Counted from the first letter of the stretch, positions 11,049-22,601 are shown. The stretch is 64,000 nt of DNA from Pseudomonas syringae KCTC 12500 (GCF_000507185.2 NZ_AYTM02000002.1:1759501-1823500); one strand, 5' to 3'. Notes: generated by a model not told the origin, from the letters alone. Numbers and translations: made by a program.

Positions 11049-12351
11049 TTGTCTGCGCCCGCTGATGCTGGGCGCGTTACTCCTGAGCGGTGCAGTGCAT
11101 GCTGCGGTTCAACCTCTGGACAGTGTCGTGGCTATCGTCGACAACGATGTGATCATGAAAAGCCAGATGGACCAGCGTGTACGTGAAGTTCAGCAGACCA
11201 TTGCCAAGCGCGGCTCTGGTGTACCGCCTGCAGAAGCCCTGCAACCACAGGTTCTGGATCGTCTGATCCTGGAAAACCTGCAGTTGCAGATGGGCGAACG
11301 CTCTGGCATTCGTGTCTCCGACGAAGAACTGAACCAGGCCATCGGCACCATTGCCCAGCGCAACAACATGAGCGTGGAGCAGTTCCGCGCCGCGCTGGCG
11401 CATGACGGCCTGTCCTATAACGATGCGCGCGAACAGGTGCGCCGGGAAATGATCATCAGCCGCGTGCGTCAGCGCCGGGTGGCCGAACGTATCCAGGTGT
11501 CCCAGCAGGAAGTGAAGAACTTCCTCGCCTCCGATATGGGCAAGGCTCAGCTGTCTGAAGAGTTTCACCTGGCCAACATTCTGATCGCCACACCTGACAG
11601 CGCTTCCTCGGACGCCATCCAGGCTGCTGCGGTCAAGGCCAAGGGCATCTACGACCAGTTGAAGAAAGGTGCTGACTTCACCCGTCTCGCAGCCACCTCC
11701 TCGTCCAGCGAGAACGCACTGGAAGGCGGCGACATGGGCTGGCGCAAGGCTGCACAATTGCCACCGCCCTTCGGTGACATGCTCAGTTCGATGCCTGTCG
11801 GTGACGTGACGCCTCCTGCGCGTACGCCGGGCGGTTTCATTATCCTCAAGCTGCTGGAAAAGCGCGGCGGCCAGGGTGAGGCGCAAATGCGTGATGAAGT
11901 GCATGTGCGTCATATCCTGATCAAGCCAAGCGAAATTCGTAACGAGGCAGAGACCAAGCGTCTTGCAGAGAAGATCTACGACCGCATCCAAAACGGCGAA
12001 GATTTCGCCGAGCTGGCGAAAAGCTTCTCGGAAGATCCGGGCTCTGCACTCAATGGCGGCGATCTGAACTGGGTTGATCCCAACTCTCTGGTTCCGGAAT
12101 TCCGTCAGGTGATGAGCGAAACGCCACAAGGCGTCTTGTCCAAACCGTTCCAGACCCAGTACGGCTGGCATGTCCTAGAAGTGCTCGGTCGTCGCTCCAA
12201 GGACGCTACCGATCAGGCTCGGGAACAGCAGGCGCTGAACGTATTGCGCAACCGCAAGTACGACGAAGAGCTGCAAACCTGGCTGCGTCAGATCCGCGAC
12301 GAAGCCTACGTTGAGATCAAACTCCCTGGCGCGACCCAGGCTGCACAGTGA
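11029..12351 (+). CDS. surA: Periplasmic peptidyl-prolyl isomerase/chaperone SurA
   Basis: The product is about 440 residues: a signal peptide ending at VHA, an N-terminal chaperone domain ([19 protein letters not shown]), and two parvulin domains. The first parvulin domain starts near [12 protein letters not shown], the second near [13 protein letters not shown]. SurA delivers outer-membrane proteins, including LptD, to the BAM complex. Two GTG starts lie two codons apart (11,023 and 11,029). The second gives the usual MKTKLSD start, so it was chosen. The start overlaps the end of lptD, which implies coupled translation. Confidence 0.95.
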   Translation: MKTKLSDCLRPLMLGALLLSGAVHAAVQPLDSVVAIVDNDVIMKSQMDQRVREVQQTIAKRGSGVPPAEALQPQVLDRLILENLQLQMGERSGIRVSDEELNQAIGTIAQRNNMSVEQFRAALAHDGLSYNDAREQVRREMIISRVRQRRVAERIQVSQQEVKNFLASDMGKAQLSEEFHLANILIATPDSASSDAIQAAAVKAKGIYDQLKKGADFTRLAATSSSSENALEGGDMGWRKAAQLPPPFGDMLSSMPVGDVTPPARTPGGFIILKLLEKRGGQGEAQMRDEVHVRHILIKPSEIRNEAETKRLAEKIYDRIQNGEDFAELAKSFSEDPGSALNGGDLNWVDPNSLVPEFRQVMSETPQGVLSKPFQTQYGWHVLEVLGRRSKDATDQAREQQALNVLRNRKYDEELQTWLRQIRDEAYVEIKLPGATQAAQ

Positions 12352-13337
12352 AACCCAAGCGTTTCGCACTGACACCCGGCGAGCCGGCCGGCATAGGTCC
12401 TGACCTTTGCCTGCTGCTCGCCACGCAGCCTCAGCCATACCCCCTGATTGCCATCACCAGCCGCGACCTGCTCCTTGAGCGGGCCGCGCAACTGGGTGTG
12501 TCGGTCAGTCTGATAAAGGTCACGCCCGACGCGTTTCCCGACCTGCCTGCGCCTGCCGGCAGTCTGTACGTCTGGGATACGCCACTGGCCGCTCCGGTGG
12601 AAACCGGCGTGCTGAACAAAGCCAATGCTGCATTTGTTCTGGAAACCCTGACTCGCGCGGGCCAGGGCTGCCTGGACGGACTGTTCAGCGGCATGATCAC
12701 CGCCCCGGTGCACAAAGGCGTGATCAACGACGGCGGTATCGCGTTTTCCGGACACACCGAATTTCTCGCTGAACTGACTCACACCGAACAGGTGGTGATG
12801 ATGCTCGCAACCGGCGACCTGCGCGTAGCACTGGTGACCACTCACCTGCCGTTGCGCGATGTGGCCGACGCCATCACAGCGGATCGTCTGGAGCGCGTGA
12901 CACGCATCCTGCACGCCGACCTGGTCAACAAGTTCGGCATTGCCCATCCACGCATTCTGGTCTGCGGCCTCAACCCTCATGCCGGCGAAAGCGGGCATCT
13001 GGGTCGTGAGGAAATCGACATCATCGAACCTGCTCTGGAGCGCCTGCGCAGCGAAGGCCTGGACTTGCGCGGCCCGCTGCCTGCAGACACTCTGTTTACC
13101 CCCAAATATCTGGAGCACTGCGACGCAGTGCTGGCGATGTACCACGATCAGGGCCTGCCCGTGCTGAAATACAAAGGTTTCGGCGCAGCGGTCAATGTGA
13201 CGCTCGGCCTGCCAATCATCCGCACCTCTGTCGATCACGGCACGGCGCTGGACCTGGCCGGCACTGCAAACATCGACACCGGCAGCCTGCACGTCGCACT
13301 GCAAACCGCCTACCAGATGGCCGAGACCCATTCATGA
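12348..13337 (+). CDS. pdxA: 4-hydroxythreonine-4-phosphate dehydrogenase PdxA
   Basis: The product is 329 residues. The NAD-dependent oxidative decarboxylase of pyridoxal-5-phosphate synthesis is shown by [12 protein letters not shown] at the start, the metal/substrate His motif [26 protein letters not shown] and the late [11 protein letters not shown]. The start is a GTG overlapping the surA stop. The gene lies between surA and rsmA, the classical gammaproteobacterial order. Confidence 0.96.
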   Translation: MKPKRFALTPGEPAGIGPDLCLLLATQPQPYPLIAITSRDLLLERAAQLGVSVSLIKVTPDAFPDLPAPAGSLYVWDTPLAAPVETGVLNKANAAFVLETLTRAGQGCLDGLFSGMITAPVHKGVINDGGIAFSGHTEFLAELTHTEQVVMMLATGDLRVALVTTHLPLRDVADAITADRLERVTRILHADLVNKFGIAHPRILVCGLNPHAGESGHLGREEIDIIEPALERLRSEGLDLRGPLPADTLFTPKYLEHCDAVLAMYHDQGLPVLKYKGFGAAVNVTLGLPIIRTSVDHGTALDLAGTANIDTGSLHVALQTAYQMAETHS

Positions 13338-14140
13338 CCGAGCAATACCAACACCGGGCGCGCAAGCGCTTCGGGCAGAACTTCCTGCACGATGCAGGCG
13401 TTATCGACAAGATCCTGCGTGCCATCCGTGCCAAACCTGAAGACCGGCTGCTGGAAATCGGGCCGGGCCAGGGCGCACTGACCGAGGGCCTGCTCGACAG
13501 CGGCGCTCAGCTGGACGTGGTCGAGCTGGACAAGGACCTGATCCCGATCCTGAACGGCCAGTTCGCCAGCAAGCCGAACTTCAACCTGCATCAGGGCGAT
13601 GCGCTGAAATTCGACTTCAACACCCTCGGCGCCGAACCGCGCAGCCTGCGGGTGGTGGGCAACCTGCCGTACAACATCTCGACACCGCTGATTTTTCACC
13701 TGCTGCAGAACGCCAGCCTGATCCGCGACATGCACTTCATGCTGCAAAAGGAAGTGGTCGAGCGCATGGCTGCCGGACCCGGCGGTGGTGACTGGGGCCG
13801 TCTGTCGATCATGGTCCAGTACCATTGCCGCGTCGAACACCTGTTCAACGTCGGACCGGGTGCATTCAACCCGCCGCCGAAAGTGGACTCGGCCATTGTG
13901 CGCCTCGTCCCTTACGAAACACTGCCGCACCCTGCCAAGGATCACCGTGTGCTGGAGCGCATCGTGCGTGAAGCGTTCAACCAGCGTCGCAAGACCCTGC
14001 GCAACACCCTCAAGCTGCTGTTGACCAGCGATGAGATCACCGCTTCCGGAGTAGACGGCAGCTTGCGTCCCGAGCAGCTCGATCTGGCTGCATTCGTTCG
14101 TCTGGCAGACACTCTCAGCGAAAAAGTTGTGACAGAGTGA
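13334..14140 (+). CDS. rsmA: 16S rRNA (A1518/A1519) dimethyltransferase RsmA
   Basis: The product is 268 residues, also called KsgA. It has [11 protein letters not shown] at the start, the SAM motif [11 protein letters not shown] and the catalytic NLPYNISTP. It dimethylates two adjacent adenines near the 3' end of 16S rRNA, a late step in small-subunit assembly. The start ATG overlaps the pdxA stop (ATGA). The symbol rsmA here means the methyltransferase, not the RNA-binding regulator also called RsmA in Pseudomonas. Confidence 0.97.
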   Translation: MTEQYQHRARKRFGQNFLHDAGVIDKILRAIRAKPEDRLLEIGPGQGALTEGLLDSGAQLDVVELDKDLIPILNGQFASKPNFNLHQGDALKFDFNTLGAEPRSLRVVGNLPYNISTPLIFHLLQNASLIRDMHFMLQKEVVERMAAGPGGGDWGRLSIMVQYHCRVEHLFNVGPGAFNPPPKVDSAIVRLVPYETLPHPAKDHRVLERIVREAFNQRRKTLRNTLKLLLTSDEITASGVDGSLRPEQLDLAAFVRLADTLSEKVVTE

Positions 14141-14256
14141 ACCCTGGGGACAAGTAAACGGCAGGCTCAGTCTTCATTTTCCGCTTACTTGTCCTAGACT
14201 GATCTACCTGCCGCACACGCCCTTTTTTCGCAGCTATGGATTTCAAGGCCTATTGC

Positions 14257-14637
14257 ATGCCCGATTCTCGTTACAAGGTCGACGTCAGCGTCGTCACACG
14301 CTTCCTCTCGGAGCAGTCGCAACCCGAGCAGAACCGCTTCGCTTTCGCCTACACCATTACCGTGCACAACAATGGCGAGCTCCCTGCCCGGCTGCTGTCG
14401 CGGCACTGGGTCATTACCGACGGTGATGGCAATGTCGAGGAGGTACGTGGTGAAGGCGTGGTTGGCCAGCAGCCACTGATCAAGGTCGGCCAAAGCCATA
14501 CCTACAGCAGTGGTACGGTCATGACCACCAAAGTCGGCAATATGCAGGGCACTTACCAGATGCTGGCCGAAGACGGCAAACGCTTCGATGCCGTTATCGA
14601 GCCTTTCCGTCTGGCCGTTCCGGGCTCGCTGCACTGA
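14257..14637 (+). CDS. apaG: ApaG protein (Co2+/Mg2+ efflux-associated family)
   Basis: The product is 126 residues, the family's usual length. It is an Ig-like fold protein with the hallmarks [26 protein letters not shown] and [12 protein letters not shown]. An upstream in-frame start would add only seven residues, and the chosen ATG matches the normal family start. The function is not settled. It lies between rsmA and apaH as in most gammaproteobacteria, and its stop overlaps the apaH ATG. Confidence 0.95.
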   Translation: MPDSRYKVDVSVVTRFLSEQSQPEQNRFAFAYTITVHNNGELPARLLSRHWVITDGDGNVEEVRGEGVVGQQPLIKVGQSHTYSSGTVMTTKVGNMQGTYQMLAEDGKRFDAVIEPFRLAVPGSLH

Positions 14638-15512
14638 TGGCGGTGTACGCGGTCGGTGACCTGCAAGGCTGCCTTGAACCTCTGCAATGCCTGCTCGAGC
14701 ACGTGCACTTCAACCCGGAGCAGGATCGCCTCTGGCTGGTGGGTGACCTGGTCAATCGTGGCCCGCAATCGCTGGAAACACTTCGCTATCTGTACAGCAT
14801 TCGCGAATCGCTGGTGTGCGTGCTCGGCAATCATGACCTGCACCTGCTGGCAGTGGCCCGTAAAAGAGAGCTGCTGAAGAAGGGCGACACGCTGCTTGAA
14901 ATCCTTGAAGCGCCAGACCGTGACGACCTGCTTGGCTGGGTGCGTCGGCAGAAGCTCATGCATTACGACGCAGAACGCAATGTCGCCATGGCGCATGCCG
15001 GTATCGCGCCACAGTGGACGCTGAAAAAGGCCTTGAAGCACGCTGCCGAAGTCGAGCATGCGCTGCAGGACGACACGTTGTACGGCGCCTTTCTCGACGG
15101 CATGTACGGCAATGAACCGGCCAAGTGGGACAACGACCTGCAAGGCGTGACGCGTCTGCGGGTCATCACCAACTACTTCACCCGCATGCGCTTCTGCACC
15201 AGCGACGGCAAGCTCGATCTGAAGAGCAAGGAAGGGGTCGGCACCGCGATACCTGGCTATGCGCCCTGGTTCAGCCACCAGAGCCGCAAGACCCGCGACG
15301 TGAAAATCATTTTCGGCCATTGGGCTGCGCTTGAAGGTCGCTGCGACGAACCTGACGTCTTCGCCCTCGACAGCGGATGTGTCTGGGGCGGCTCGATGAC
15401 GCTGCTCAATGTCGATACGCTTGAACGTCATCAGTGCAATTGCGATGCTATCGGCAATGCCGCCGACGGGCTTGTTACCCGCATGCAACCCGGCGCTACT
15501 CCCCTTCCGTAA
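14637..15512 (+). CDS. apaH: Symmetrical diadenosine tetraphosphatase ApaH
   Basis: The product is 291 residues of the calcineurin-like phosphoesterase fold. Motifs are [23 protein letters not shown] and the later GHWAALEG. It cleaves Ap4A to two ADP and so controls the level of this alarmone and of Np4-capped RNA. The start ATG shares a base with the apaG stop. Confidence 0.97.
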   Translation: MAVYAVGDLQGCLEPLQCLLEHVHFNPEQDRLWLVGDLVNRGPQSLETLRYLYSIRESLVCVLGNHDLHLLAVARKRELLKKGDTLLEILEAPDRDDLLGWVRRQKLMHYDAERNVAMAHAGIAPQWTLKKALKHAAEVEHALQDDTLYGAFLDGMYGNEPAKWDNDLQGVTRLRVITNYFTRMRFCTSDGKLDLKSKEGVGTAIPGYAPWFSHQSRKTRDVKIIFGHWAALEGRCDEPDVFALDSGCVWGGSMTLLNVDTLERHQCNCDAIGNAADGLVTRMQPGATPLP

Positions 15513-15535
15513 CCTCAGGCTCAGGAGCCCAGGCA

Positions 15536-15856
15536 ATGACTGAATTCAAACGTATCCCCCCTGAACAGGCCCAGGCTCTGCGCGAGCAAGGCGCCGTGCT
15601 GGTCGACGTTCGGGACCCACAGGCTTTCGAGAGCAATCACATTCCCGATTCCGTGCATCTGGACAACCACTCGATCGCCGACTTCATCCGCGAAGCCGAT
15701 CTGGACAAGCCGCTGGTGGTCGTCTGCTACCACGGCAACTCCAGCCAGAGCGCTGCAGCCTATCTGGTCGGCCAGGGTTTCTCCGATGTGTACAGCGTGG
15801 ACGGCGGTTTCGAGCTGTGGCGCGCCACTTACCCGCAAGAAACCGTGCAAGGCTGA
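15536..15856 (+). CDS. glpE: Thiosulfate sulfurtransferase GlpE (single rhodanese domain)
   Basis: The product is 106 residues. It is a single rhodanese domain with active-site Cys in the loop [12 protein letters not shown] and [14 protein letters not shown] upstream. It transfers sulfane sulfur from thiosulfate to cyanide, thioredoxin or a similar acceptor. The true start is the ATG 23 bases after apaH, preceded by an AGGAG-like site (tcaggagcccaggca). Its place at the end of the apaGH operon is usual in Pseudomonas. Confidence 0.93.
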   Translation: MTEFKRIPPEQAQALREQGAVLVDVRDPQAFESNHIPDSVHLDNHSIADFIREADLDKPLVVVCYHGNSSQSAAAYLVGQGFSDVYSVDGGFELWRATYPQETVQG

Positions 15857-15882
15857 TAGAAAATATTTTTATGACAGCTGAT

Positions 15883-15899
15883 CCCGCGTTCTACGCGGG
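15883..15899 (+). terminator. Short GC hairpin after glpE, possible terminator
   Basis: A 6-bp stem CCCGCG/CGCGGG with a 5-base loop lies 26 bases after the glpE stop. There is no clean T-run after it, so it may be only a weak terminator or a processing site. Confidence 0.35.
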
Positions 15900-15967
15900 C
15901 TCGCGAGCCATCTGACGAACGGTCAGCCCGTCTTCTCGCGCATCCCTTCTTTATCTTTCCGAATCCG

Positions 15968-15977
15968 AACTATCCTT
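15968..15977 (+). promoter_or_regulatory. Possible sigma-S-like -10 element for the prkA operon
   Basis: CTATCCTT at 15,970 resembles the stationary-phase sigma consensus CTATACTT. The prkA-yeaH-spoVR genes are under RpoS-type control in related bacteria. The 141-bp mobile repeat lies between this box and prkA, so any transcript would run through it. This rests on motif likeness only. Confidence 0.3.
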
Positions 15978-16042
15978 AGCCTAGGCCATCCGTATTCAGG
16001 GGAGAGCCGGTACACCGGCGCGTGGGTCATCGGTAGTTACAA

Positions 16043-16183
16043 GGCTCTGTACGAAAAGTTGGCGAGCGAAGGTCAGGCAAGGCAAAAACAGGCGAGGAAG
16101 CGGAGTCTACGTGTTGTAAATGAGCATTCCGAGCCTGTTTTTAACGAAGCATCACCGAGCGCAGCCACTTTTCGTACAGAGCC
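16043..16183. mobile_element. 141-bp MITE-like element with 17-bp perfect terminal inverted repeats
   Basis: The ends are GGCTCTGTACGAAAAGT at 16,043 and its exact reverse complement at 16,167-16,183. The interior has no gene of its own. The length, the perfect terminal repeats and the position in a promoter-to-gene spacer fit a miniature element mobilised by a transposase encoded elsewhere. An open frame in phase with prkA happens to run through it, giving a false upstream extension of that gene. Confidence 0.8.
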
Positions 16184-16280
16184 TAGGGTGTTCTGGGGGG
16201 AAACAGCGGCCGTGGTTAGGTCGCTGCCAGCATCGACTGACGATCCGCCGCCGGCTCCACGTATCGAGCGAGGTGACGTC

Positions 16281-18203
16281 ATGAGTATATTCAGCCACTT
16301 CCAACAACGCTTCGAAAGCACGCGGCAAGAAGAGCTCTCGCTACAGGAGTATCTGGAGCTCTGCAAACAGGATCGCAGCGCCTACGCCTCTGCCGCAGAA
16401 CGTCTTCTGCTGGCCATCGGCGAGCCTGAACTGGTGGATACCTCCGCCAACTCCAGGCTGTCGCGCATTTTCTCTAACAAGGTCATACGCCGCTATCCGG
16501 CCTTTGCCGACTTCCACGGAATGGAAGAGTGCATCGACCAGATCGTTTCGTATTTCCGCCATGCCGCCCAAGGCCTGGAAGAGAAAAAGCAAATCCTGTA
16601 TCTGCTCGGCCCGGTGGGTGGCGGTAAATCGTCCCTGGCGGAAAAACTCAAGCAACTGATCGAAAAAGTCCCGTTCTACGCCATCAAGGGCTCGCCTGTC
16701 TTCGAGTCGCCCTTGGGCCTGTTCAACGCCACGGAGGACGGCGCGATTCTCGAAGAAGACTTCGGGATTCCGCGACGCTACCTGAGCACCATCATGTCGC
16801 CCTGGGCGACCAAACGCCTGGCCGAGTTCGGTGGCGACATCAGCCAGTTCAAGGTGGTGAAGCTCTACCCTTCGATTCTCAACCAGATTGCCGTGGCGAA
16901 AACCGAACCCGGCGACGAAAACAACCAGGACATCTCGGCGCTGGTCGGCAAGGTGGATATCCGCAAACTGGAAGAATTCCCGCAGAACGACGCCGATGCC
17001 TACAGCTACTCGGGCGCGCTGTGCCGGGCCAACCAGGGCCTGATGGAATTCGTCGAGATGTTCAAGGCCCCGATCAAGGTCCTTCACCCGCTGCTCACCG
17101 CAACCCAGGAAGGCAACTACAACAGTACCGAAGGGCTGGGCGCGATCCCGTTCACCGGTATTTTGCTGGCGCACTCCAACGAATCGGAGTGGCACAGCTT
17201 CCGCAACAACAAGAACAACGAAGCCTTCATCGACCGTATCTACATCGTAAAGGTGCCGTACTGCCTGCGTGTCAGCGACGAGATCAAGATCTACGACAAG
17301 CTGCTGTTCAACAGCTCGCTGTCCAAGGCGCACTGCGCGCCGGACACCCTGAAAATGCTCGCGCAGTTCACCACGCTGTCGCGCCTCAAAGAGCCGGACA
17401 ACTCCAACATCTACTCCAAGATGCGCGTGTATGACGGCGAGAACCTGAAAGACACCGACCCTAAAGCCAAGTCGATCCAGGAGTACCGCGACAGTGCGGG
17501 CGTCGACGAAGGCATGAATGGTCTGTCTACCCGCTTCGCGTTCAAGATTCTGTCCAAGGTGTTCAACTTCGATCCGCACGAAATTGCGGCCAACCCGGTG
17601 CATCTGCTTTACGTACTGGAACAGCAGATCGAACAGGAGCAGTTCCCCGCCGAAACGCGCGAGCGTTATCTGCGCTTTATCAAGGAATACCTGGCACCGC
17701 GCTATATCGAGTTCATCGGCAAGGAAATCCAGACGGCGTACCTGGAATCCTACAGCGAGTACGGTCAGAACATTTTCGACCGCTATGTGCTGTATGCGGA
17801 CTTCTGGATTCAGGATCAGGAATACCGCGATCCGGAAACCGGCGAGATCCTCAACCGCGTGGCCTTGAACGAGGAGCTGGAAAAGATCGAGAAACCGGCT
17901 GGCATCAGCAACCCGAAAGATTTCCGCAACGAAATCGTCAACTTCGTGCTGCGTGCCCGCGCCAACAACAATGGCAAGAACCCGACCTGGCTCAGCTACG
18001 AGAAGCTGCGGGTGGTGATCGAGAAGAAAATGTTCTCCAACACCGAGGACCTCCTGCCGGTCATCAGCTTCAATGCCAAGGCCAGCAAAGAAGATCAGCA
18101 GAAGCACAACGACTTCGTGACACGAATGGTCGAGAGGGGCTACACGGACAAGCAGGTACGTTTGCTTTCCGAATGGTATCTGCGCGTGCGGAAATCGCAG
18201 TAA
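16281..18203 (+). CDS. prkA: PrkA family serine protein kinase
   Basis: The product is 640 residues and matches the family length. An AAA-type core has Walker A in LLGPVGGGKSSLAEKL (about residue 115), and a C-terminal kinase-like PrkA domain covers the last third. The ATG used follows a GAGGTG site and gives the standard family start (MSIFSHFQQRFEST). Longer in-frame starts would read through the upstream MITE. PrkA, YeaH and SpoVR are encoded together widely and act in stress and nitrogen-starvation responses; the exact substrate is not settled. Confidence 0.95.
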   Translation: MSIFSHFQQRFESTRQEELSLQEYLELCKQDRSAYASAAERLLLAIGEPELVDTSANSRLSRIFSNKVIRRYPAFADFHGMEECIDQIVSYFRHAAQGLEEKKQILYLLGPVGGGKSSLAEKLKQLIEKVPFYAIKGSPVFESPLGLFNATEDGAILEEDFGIPRRYLSTIMSPWATKRLAEFGGDISQFKVVKLYPSILNQIAVAKTEPGDENNQDISALVGKVDIRKLEEFPQNDADAYSYSGALCRANQGLMEFVEMFKAPIKVLHPLLTATQEGNYNSTEGLGAIPFTGILLAHSNESEWHSFRNNKNNEAFIDRIYIVKVPYCLRVSDEIKIYDKLLFNSSLSKAHCAPDTLKMLAQFTTLSRLKEPDNSNIYSKMRVYDGENLKDTDPKAKSIQEYRDSAGVDEGMNGLSTRFAFKILSKVFNFDPHEIAANPVHLLYVLEQQIEQEQFPAETRERYLRFIKEYLAPRYIEFIGKEIQTAYLESYSEYGQNIFDRYVLYADFWIQDQEYRDPETGEILNRVALNEELEKIEKPAGISNPKDFRNEIVNFVLRARANNNGKNPTWLSYEKLRVVIEKKMFSNTEDLLPVISFNAKASKEDQQKHNDFVTRMVERGYTDKQVRLLSEWYLRVRKSQ

Positions 18204-18205
18204 AG

Positions 18206-18310
18206 CAGCTGCAAGCTTCAAGCTATCAGCTGCAGGCGACAAGCGATCAACACCCGGTCTCGGGATTGATCGTTTGCTCGCTTGCAGCTTGAGGCTTACA
18301 ACTTGAAGCT
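18206..18310. repeat. Imperfect palindromic spacer between prkA and yeaH
   Basis: The left half (GCAAGCTTCAAGCTATCAGC...) is repeated in inverted form in the right half (...TTGCAGCTTGAGGCTTACAA), so the spacer can fold into a long hairpin. AGCTTCAAGCTGCAAG-type repeats are a known class of Pseudomonas intergenic repeat. Inside an operon it could trim or stabilise the mRNA and separate prkA from yeaH expression. Confidence 0.65.
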
Positions 18311-18324
18311 CCCCGGAGGAGCCT

Positions 18325-19596
18325 ATGAGCTATGTGATCGACCGACGTCTCAACGGCAAGAACAAGAGCACGGTAAACCGCCAGCGGTTTCTGCGGCGTT
18401 ACCGTGATCACATCAAGAAGGCAGTGGAGGAAGCGGTCAGCCGGCGCTCCATCACTGACATGGAACACGGCGAACAGATCAGCATTCCCGGGCGTGACAT
18501 CGACGAACCGGTCCTGCACCACGGTCGCGGCGGCAAGCAGACCGTTGTTCATCCTGGCAACAAGGAATTCACCACCGGTGAGCACATCGCCCGCCCTCAA
18601 GGCGGCGCCGGCGGTAAAGGCCCCGGCAAGGCGGGTAATTCCGGCGAAGGGATGGATGAGTTTTCGTTTCAGATTACCCAGGAAGAGTTTCTCGAGTTCA
18701 TGTTCGAAGACCTGGAGCTGCCGAACCTGGTCAAGCGCAACCTGACCGGCACCGACACCTTCAAGACCGTACGCGCCGGGATCAGCAACGAAGGCAACCC
18801 GTCACGGATCAACATCATCCGCACCCTGCGTTCGGCGCATGCACGCCGCATCGCACTGTCCGGTAGCAGTCGCGCGAAACTCAGGGAAGCGACTGCCGAG
18901 TTTGAGCGCATGAAGCGCGAAGAGCCGGATAACTTCGGCGACCTTCAGGAACTGGAAGTAGAAATCGACCGACTGAAGGCTCGCATTCGTCGTGTGCCCT
19001 ATCTCGATACTTTCGACCTCAAGTACAACCTGCTGGTCAAGCAACCCAACCCCAGCTCAAAAGCGGTCATGTTTTGCCTGATGGACGTCTCCGGCTCCAT
19101 GACCCAAGCGACCAAGGACATCGCCAAGCGCTTCTTCATCCTGCTGTACCTGTTCCTCAAGCGTAACTACGACAAGATCGACGTGGTCTTCATTCGTCAC
19201 CACACCAGCGCCCGCGAAGTGGACGAGGAAGAGTTTTTCTATTCCCGGGAAACCGGCGGCACCATCGTTTCCAGTGCATTGAAACTGATGCAGGAAATCA
19301 TGGCCGCACGCTACCCGAGCAGCGACTGGAATATCTACGCGGCACAGGCGTCGGATGGCGACAACTGGAACGACGATTCGCCCATTTGCCGGGAAATCCT
19401 CACCAAACAGATCATGCCTTTCGTGCAGTACTACACGTACGTGGAAATCACGCCGCGTGAGCACCAGGCCTTGTGGTACGAATACGAACGCATCGGTGAA
19501 GATTTTGCCGACACGTTTGCCCAGCAACAGCTGGTCTCTGCCGGTGATATCTATCCGGTATTCCGCGAACTCTTTCAGCGAAGGTTAGTGTCATGA
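18325..19596 (+). CDS. yeaH: YeaH/YhbH family protein (DUF444)
   Basis: The product is 423 residues. The N-terminus is basic ([23 protein letters not shown]) and the middle is Gly-rich. The C-terminal part has a von Willebrand A-like fold with a MIDAS-like motif ([11 protein letters not shown]). The family is always found with PrkA and SpoVR. The ribosome-binding site is strong (CCGGAGGAG). The stop overlaps the ATG of the SpoVR gene. Confidence 0.92.
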   Translation: MSYVIDRRLNGKNKSTVNRQRFLRRYRDHIKKAVEEAVSRRSITDMEHGEQISIPGRDIDEPVLHHGRGGKQTVVHPGNKEFTTGEHIARPQGGAGGKGPGKAGNSGEGMDEFSFQITQEEFLEFMFEDLELPNLVKRNLTGTDTFKTVRAGISNEGNPSRINIIRTLRSAHARRIALSGSSRAKLREATAEFERMKREEPDNFGDLQELEVEIDRLKARIRRVPYLDTFDLKYNLLVKQPNPSSKAVMFCLMDVSGSMTQATKDIAKRFFILLYLFLKRNYDKIDVVFIRHHTSAREVDEEEFFYSRETGGTIVSSALKLMQEIMAARYPSSDWNIYAAQASDGDNWNDDSPICREILTKQIMPFVQYYTYVEITPREHQALWYEYERIGEDFADTFAQQQLVSAGDIYPVFRELFQRRLVS

Positions 19597-21155
19597 CCGC
19601 CAGAGAGCAGAAGCGCCAACCCCTTTCCACGGGGTCAGAGTGGACATTCGAACTGATCCGCGCCTACGACCGCGAAATCGGCAGGATTGCCGAGCGGTAT
19701 GCGCTGGACACCTATCCCAACCAGATCGAAGTGATCACGGCCGAGCAGATGATGGACGCCTATGCCTCGGTGGGCATGCCACTGGGCTATCACCATTGGT
19801 CCTACGGCAAACACTTCCTCAGCACGGAAAAATCCTATTCTCGCGGCCAGATGGGCCTGGCCTACGAGATCGTCATCAACTCCGACCCGTGCATTGCCTA
19901 CCTGATGGAAGAAAACACCATCTGCATGCAGGCGCTGGTGGTGGCCCATGCGTGCTATGGCCATAACAGCTTCTTCAAGGGTAACTACCTGTTCCGCACC
20001 TGGACTGACGCCAGTTCGATCATTGATTACCTGGTGTTCGCCAAGCAGTACATCATGCAATGCGAGGAGCGCCATGGCATCGATGCTGTGGAGGACTTGC
20101 TCGACTCCTGCCATGCGCTGATGAACTACGGTGTGGACCGCTACAAGCGCCCCTACCCGATTTCAGCCGAAGAAGAGCGGCGTCGGCAGAAGGACCGGGA
20201 GGAGCACCTTCAGCGACAGATCAACGATCTTTGGCGCACCATCCCGAAAAGTGCCGACAAGAGCAGCAAGGAAGACAACGCGCGCTTTCCGGCCGAGCCG
20301 CAGGAAAACATTCTCTACTTCATCGAGAAACACGCCCCGCTGCTGGAACCATGGCAGCGCGAAGTGGTGCGCATCGTGCGCAAGATCGCGCAGTATTTCT
20401 ATCCACAGCGCCAAACCCAAGTGATGAACGAAGGCTGGGCGACGTTCTGGCACTACACGCTGATGAATGACCTGTACGACGAAGGGCTGGTCACCGACGG
20501 CTTCATGATGGAGTTCCTGCAGTCGCACACCAGCGTTATTTTCCAGCCCGGTTTTGACAGCCCCTACTACAGCGGCATCAATCCCTATGCGCTGGGCTTT
20601 GCCATGTATCAGGACATCCGGCGGATGTGCGAACACCCTACCGATGAGGATCGCCAATGGTTTCCGGAAATTGCCGGCAGCGACTGGCTGACGGCGATCA
20701 AGTTCGCGATGACCAGCTTCAAGGACGAGAGCTTCATTCTCCAGTACCTGTCGCCCAAGGTGATTCGCGACCTGAAGCTGTTCAGCATTATGGACGACGA
20801 CCAGAAGGACGACCTGCTGGTGCCCGCCATTCATGATGAAAACGGCTATCGGACCATCCGCGAAATACTCGCTGCGCAGTACAACCTGGGCAATCGGGAG
20901 CCCAATGTGCAGATCTACAGCATCGACCGCCGAGGCGACCGCTCGCTGACCTTGCGCCATCAACAGCACAATCGCAAACCGCTTGGTGACTCGACAGACG
21001 AGGTGCTCAAACACCTGCACCGGCTGTGGGGCTTTGACATCCACCTGGAAACCTTGCAGGGCGATCAGGTGGTCAAGACTCATCACGTACCCCCGAAAGG
21101 CGAGCATGCCGACAGTGAGTATCCCCGGCTTGATATGGCGGTCGTCCACCTTTAA
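19593..21155 (+). CDS. spoVR: SpoVR family protein
   Basis: The product is 520 residues. Family landmarks include [35 protein letters not shown] and the C-terminal [17 protein letters not shown]. Despite the Bacillus name it has no sporulation role here; it is the third member of the prkA-yeaH-spoVR unit. The ATG overlaps the yeaH stop (ATGA). Confidence 0.94.
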   Translation: MTAREQKRQPLSTGSEWTFELIRAYDREIGRIAERYALDTYPNQIEVITAEQMMDAYASVGMPLGYHHWSYGKHFLSTEKSYSRGQMGLAYEIVINSDPCIAYLMEENTICMQALVVAHACYGHNSFFKGNYLFRTWTDASSIIDYLVFAKQYIMQCEERHGIDAVEDLLDSCHALMNYGVDRYKRPYPISAEEERRRQKDREEHLQRQINDLWRTIPKSADKSSKEDNARFPAEPQENILYFIEKHAPLLEPWQREVVRIVRKIAQYFYPQRQTQVMNEGWATFWHYTLMNDLYDEGLVTDGFMMEFLQSHTSVIFQPGFDSPYYSGINPYALGFAMYQDIRRMCEHPTDEDRQWFPEIAGSDWLTAIKFAMTSFKDESFILQYLSPKVIRDLKLFSIMDDDQKDDLLVPAIHDENGYRTIREILAAQYNLGNREPNVQIYSIDRRGDRSLTLRHQQHNRKPLGDSTDEVLKHLHRLWGFDIHLETLQGDQVVKTHHVPPKGEHADSEYPRLDMAVVHL

Positions 21156-21252
21156 GCGCTAGGGCACTAGCGCGTTAAACGCTTGCTTATACAGCTTTAG
21201 CCTCCATAAGCACGACACAAGGTTTATCCTGTCGCGCTTACGGAGGCTTTTT

Positions 21253-22482
21253 ATGCAGATTTATAAAGTGGGCGGTGCTGTACGCGACCGTCTTCTGGGT
21301 CAACCTGTCACGGACATCGACTGGGTGGTAGTCGGCGCAAGCACCGAGGACATGCTGATCAAGGGCTATCGCCCGGTCGGTACAGATTTCCCGGTGTTTC
21401 TGCATCCGCTGACCAATGAGGAATACGCGCTGGCGCGCACCGAGCGCAAGAGCGGTGTGGGCTACGGGGGCTTTGTTTTCCACGCCAGCCCCGAGGTGAC
21501 ACTCGAGCAGGATTTGATTCGGCGCGACCTGACGATCAATGCCATGGCTGAAGACAAGGACGGTAATTTAACCGATCCCTACAACGGCCAGGAGGATCTG
21601 GAAGCGCGGATATTACGTCACGTTTCACCCGCATTCGCCGAAGATCCGCTCAGAGTCTTGCGTGTGGCGCGATTCGCAGCGCGCTACGCCGGTTACGGTT
21701 TTACCATCGCGCCCGAGACCCTGGAATTGATGCGACAGCTCAGTGAATCGGGCGAACTCAAGGCGCTGACTGCCGAGCGAAGCTGGAAGGAAATCTCTCG
21801 CGCACTCATGGAAGAACAGCCTCAGGTGTTCATCCAGGTACTGCACGACTGCGGCGCGCTCAAAGAGCTGATGCCCGAAGTCGAAGCGTTGTTTGGTGTA
21901 CCGCAGCCGGCGGCGCATCATCCGGAAATAGACACTGGCGTGCACGTGCTCAGCGTCCTCGAGCAATCCGCGCGCCACAAACACCCGCTGACAGTGCGCT
22001 GGGCCTGCCTGCTGCACGACCTCGGCAAAGGGCTGACGCCGGAAGCCGAATGGCCAAGGCACATCGCCCATGAACACACCGGCCTGCGCCTGATAAAAGC
22101 GGTCAACGAGCGTTTTCGTGTACCACGGGACTGCCAGGAACTGGCGCTGCTGGTCGGCCAGTACCACACTCACGGCCACCGTGCGCTGGAGCTGAAACCC
22201 TCGACCCTGCTGGAGCTGCTGCAAAGCTTCGACGTCTACCGCCGCCCGCAGCGCTTTGAAGAGTTTATTGCCGCCTGCGAGATGGACGCACGGGGACGTC
22301 ACGGCTTCGAACAACGCAGTTATCCACAGGCCGACTATCTGCGCGGCGCCGCCGAGGTCGCACGCGCAGTATCAGTACAGCCGTTGCTGGAACAGGGCCT
22401 GAAAGGCAAGGAACTGGGTGACGCACTGAAGAACGAGCGCTTGAAGGCACTGAAAACCTACAAGGTCGAGCACCTCGCCTGA
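21253..22482 (+). CDS. cca: Multifunctional CCA-adding tRNA nucleotidyltransferase
   Basis: The product is 409 residues. The class II nucleotidyltransferase head has GGAVRD and the DID metal-binding pair (TDIDWVVVG), followed by [10 protein letters not shown] and an ERSWKEI tRNA-binding segment. A C-terminal HD phosphohydrolase domain ([11 protein letters not shown]) marks the multifunctional type. It adds or repairs the 3' CCA of tRNAs. A strong GGAGG site precedes the ATG. Both tRNA-Ile copies in this window encode CCA, so Cca would serve only repair for them. Confidence 0.96.
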   Translation: MQIYKVGGAVRDRLLGQPVTDIDWVVVGASTEDMLIKGYRPVGTDFPVFLHPLTNEEYALARTERKSGVGYGGFVFHASPEVTLEQDLIRRDLTINAMAEDKDGNLTDPYNGQEDLEARILRHVSPAFAEDPLRVLRVARFAARYAGYGFTIAPETLELMRQLSESGELKALTAERSWKEISRALMEEQPQVFIQVLHDCGALKELMPEVEALFGVPQPAAHHPEIDTGVHVLSVLEQSARHKHPLTVRWACLLHDLGKGLTPEAEWPRHIAHEHTGLRLIKAVNERFRVPRDCQELALLVGQYHTHGHRALELKPSTLLELLQSFDVYRRPQRFEEFIAACEMDARGRHGFEQRSYPQADYLRGAAEVARAVSVQPLLEQGLKGKELGDALKNERLKALKTYKVEHLA

Positions 22483-22601
22483 CAGCCTCTCGTGCACGGT
22501 TATCGCTCCCGCGCTCCGCGTGGTAGCGCAGCCCTGGACGCTCTGCATCCGATCTTCAGCTTTGGCACGAGAAGCGTCAGAGCTGGAAGGCGCGGACAAG
22601 C

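Noticed and set aside
16059..16280. In-frame upstream extension of prkA by 74 codons
   Set aside because: It reads through the MITE-like element and is not part of the PrkA family start.
16341..18242. Long open frame antisense to prkA
   Set aside because: Shadow of a certain gene; no start signal.
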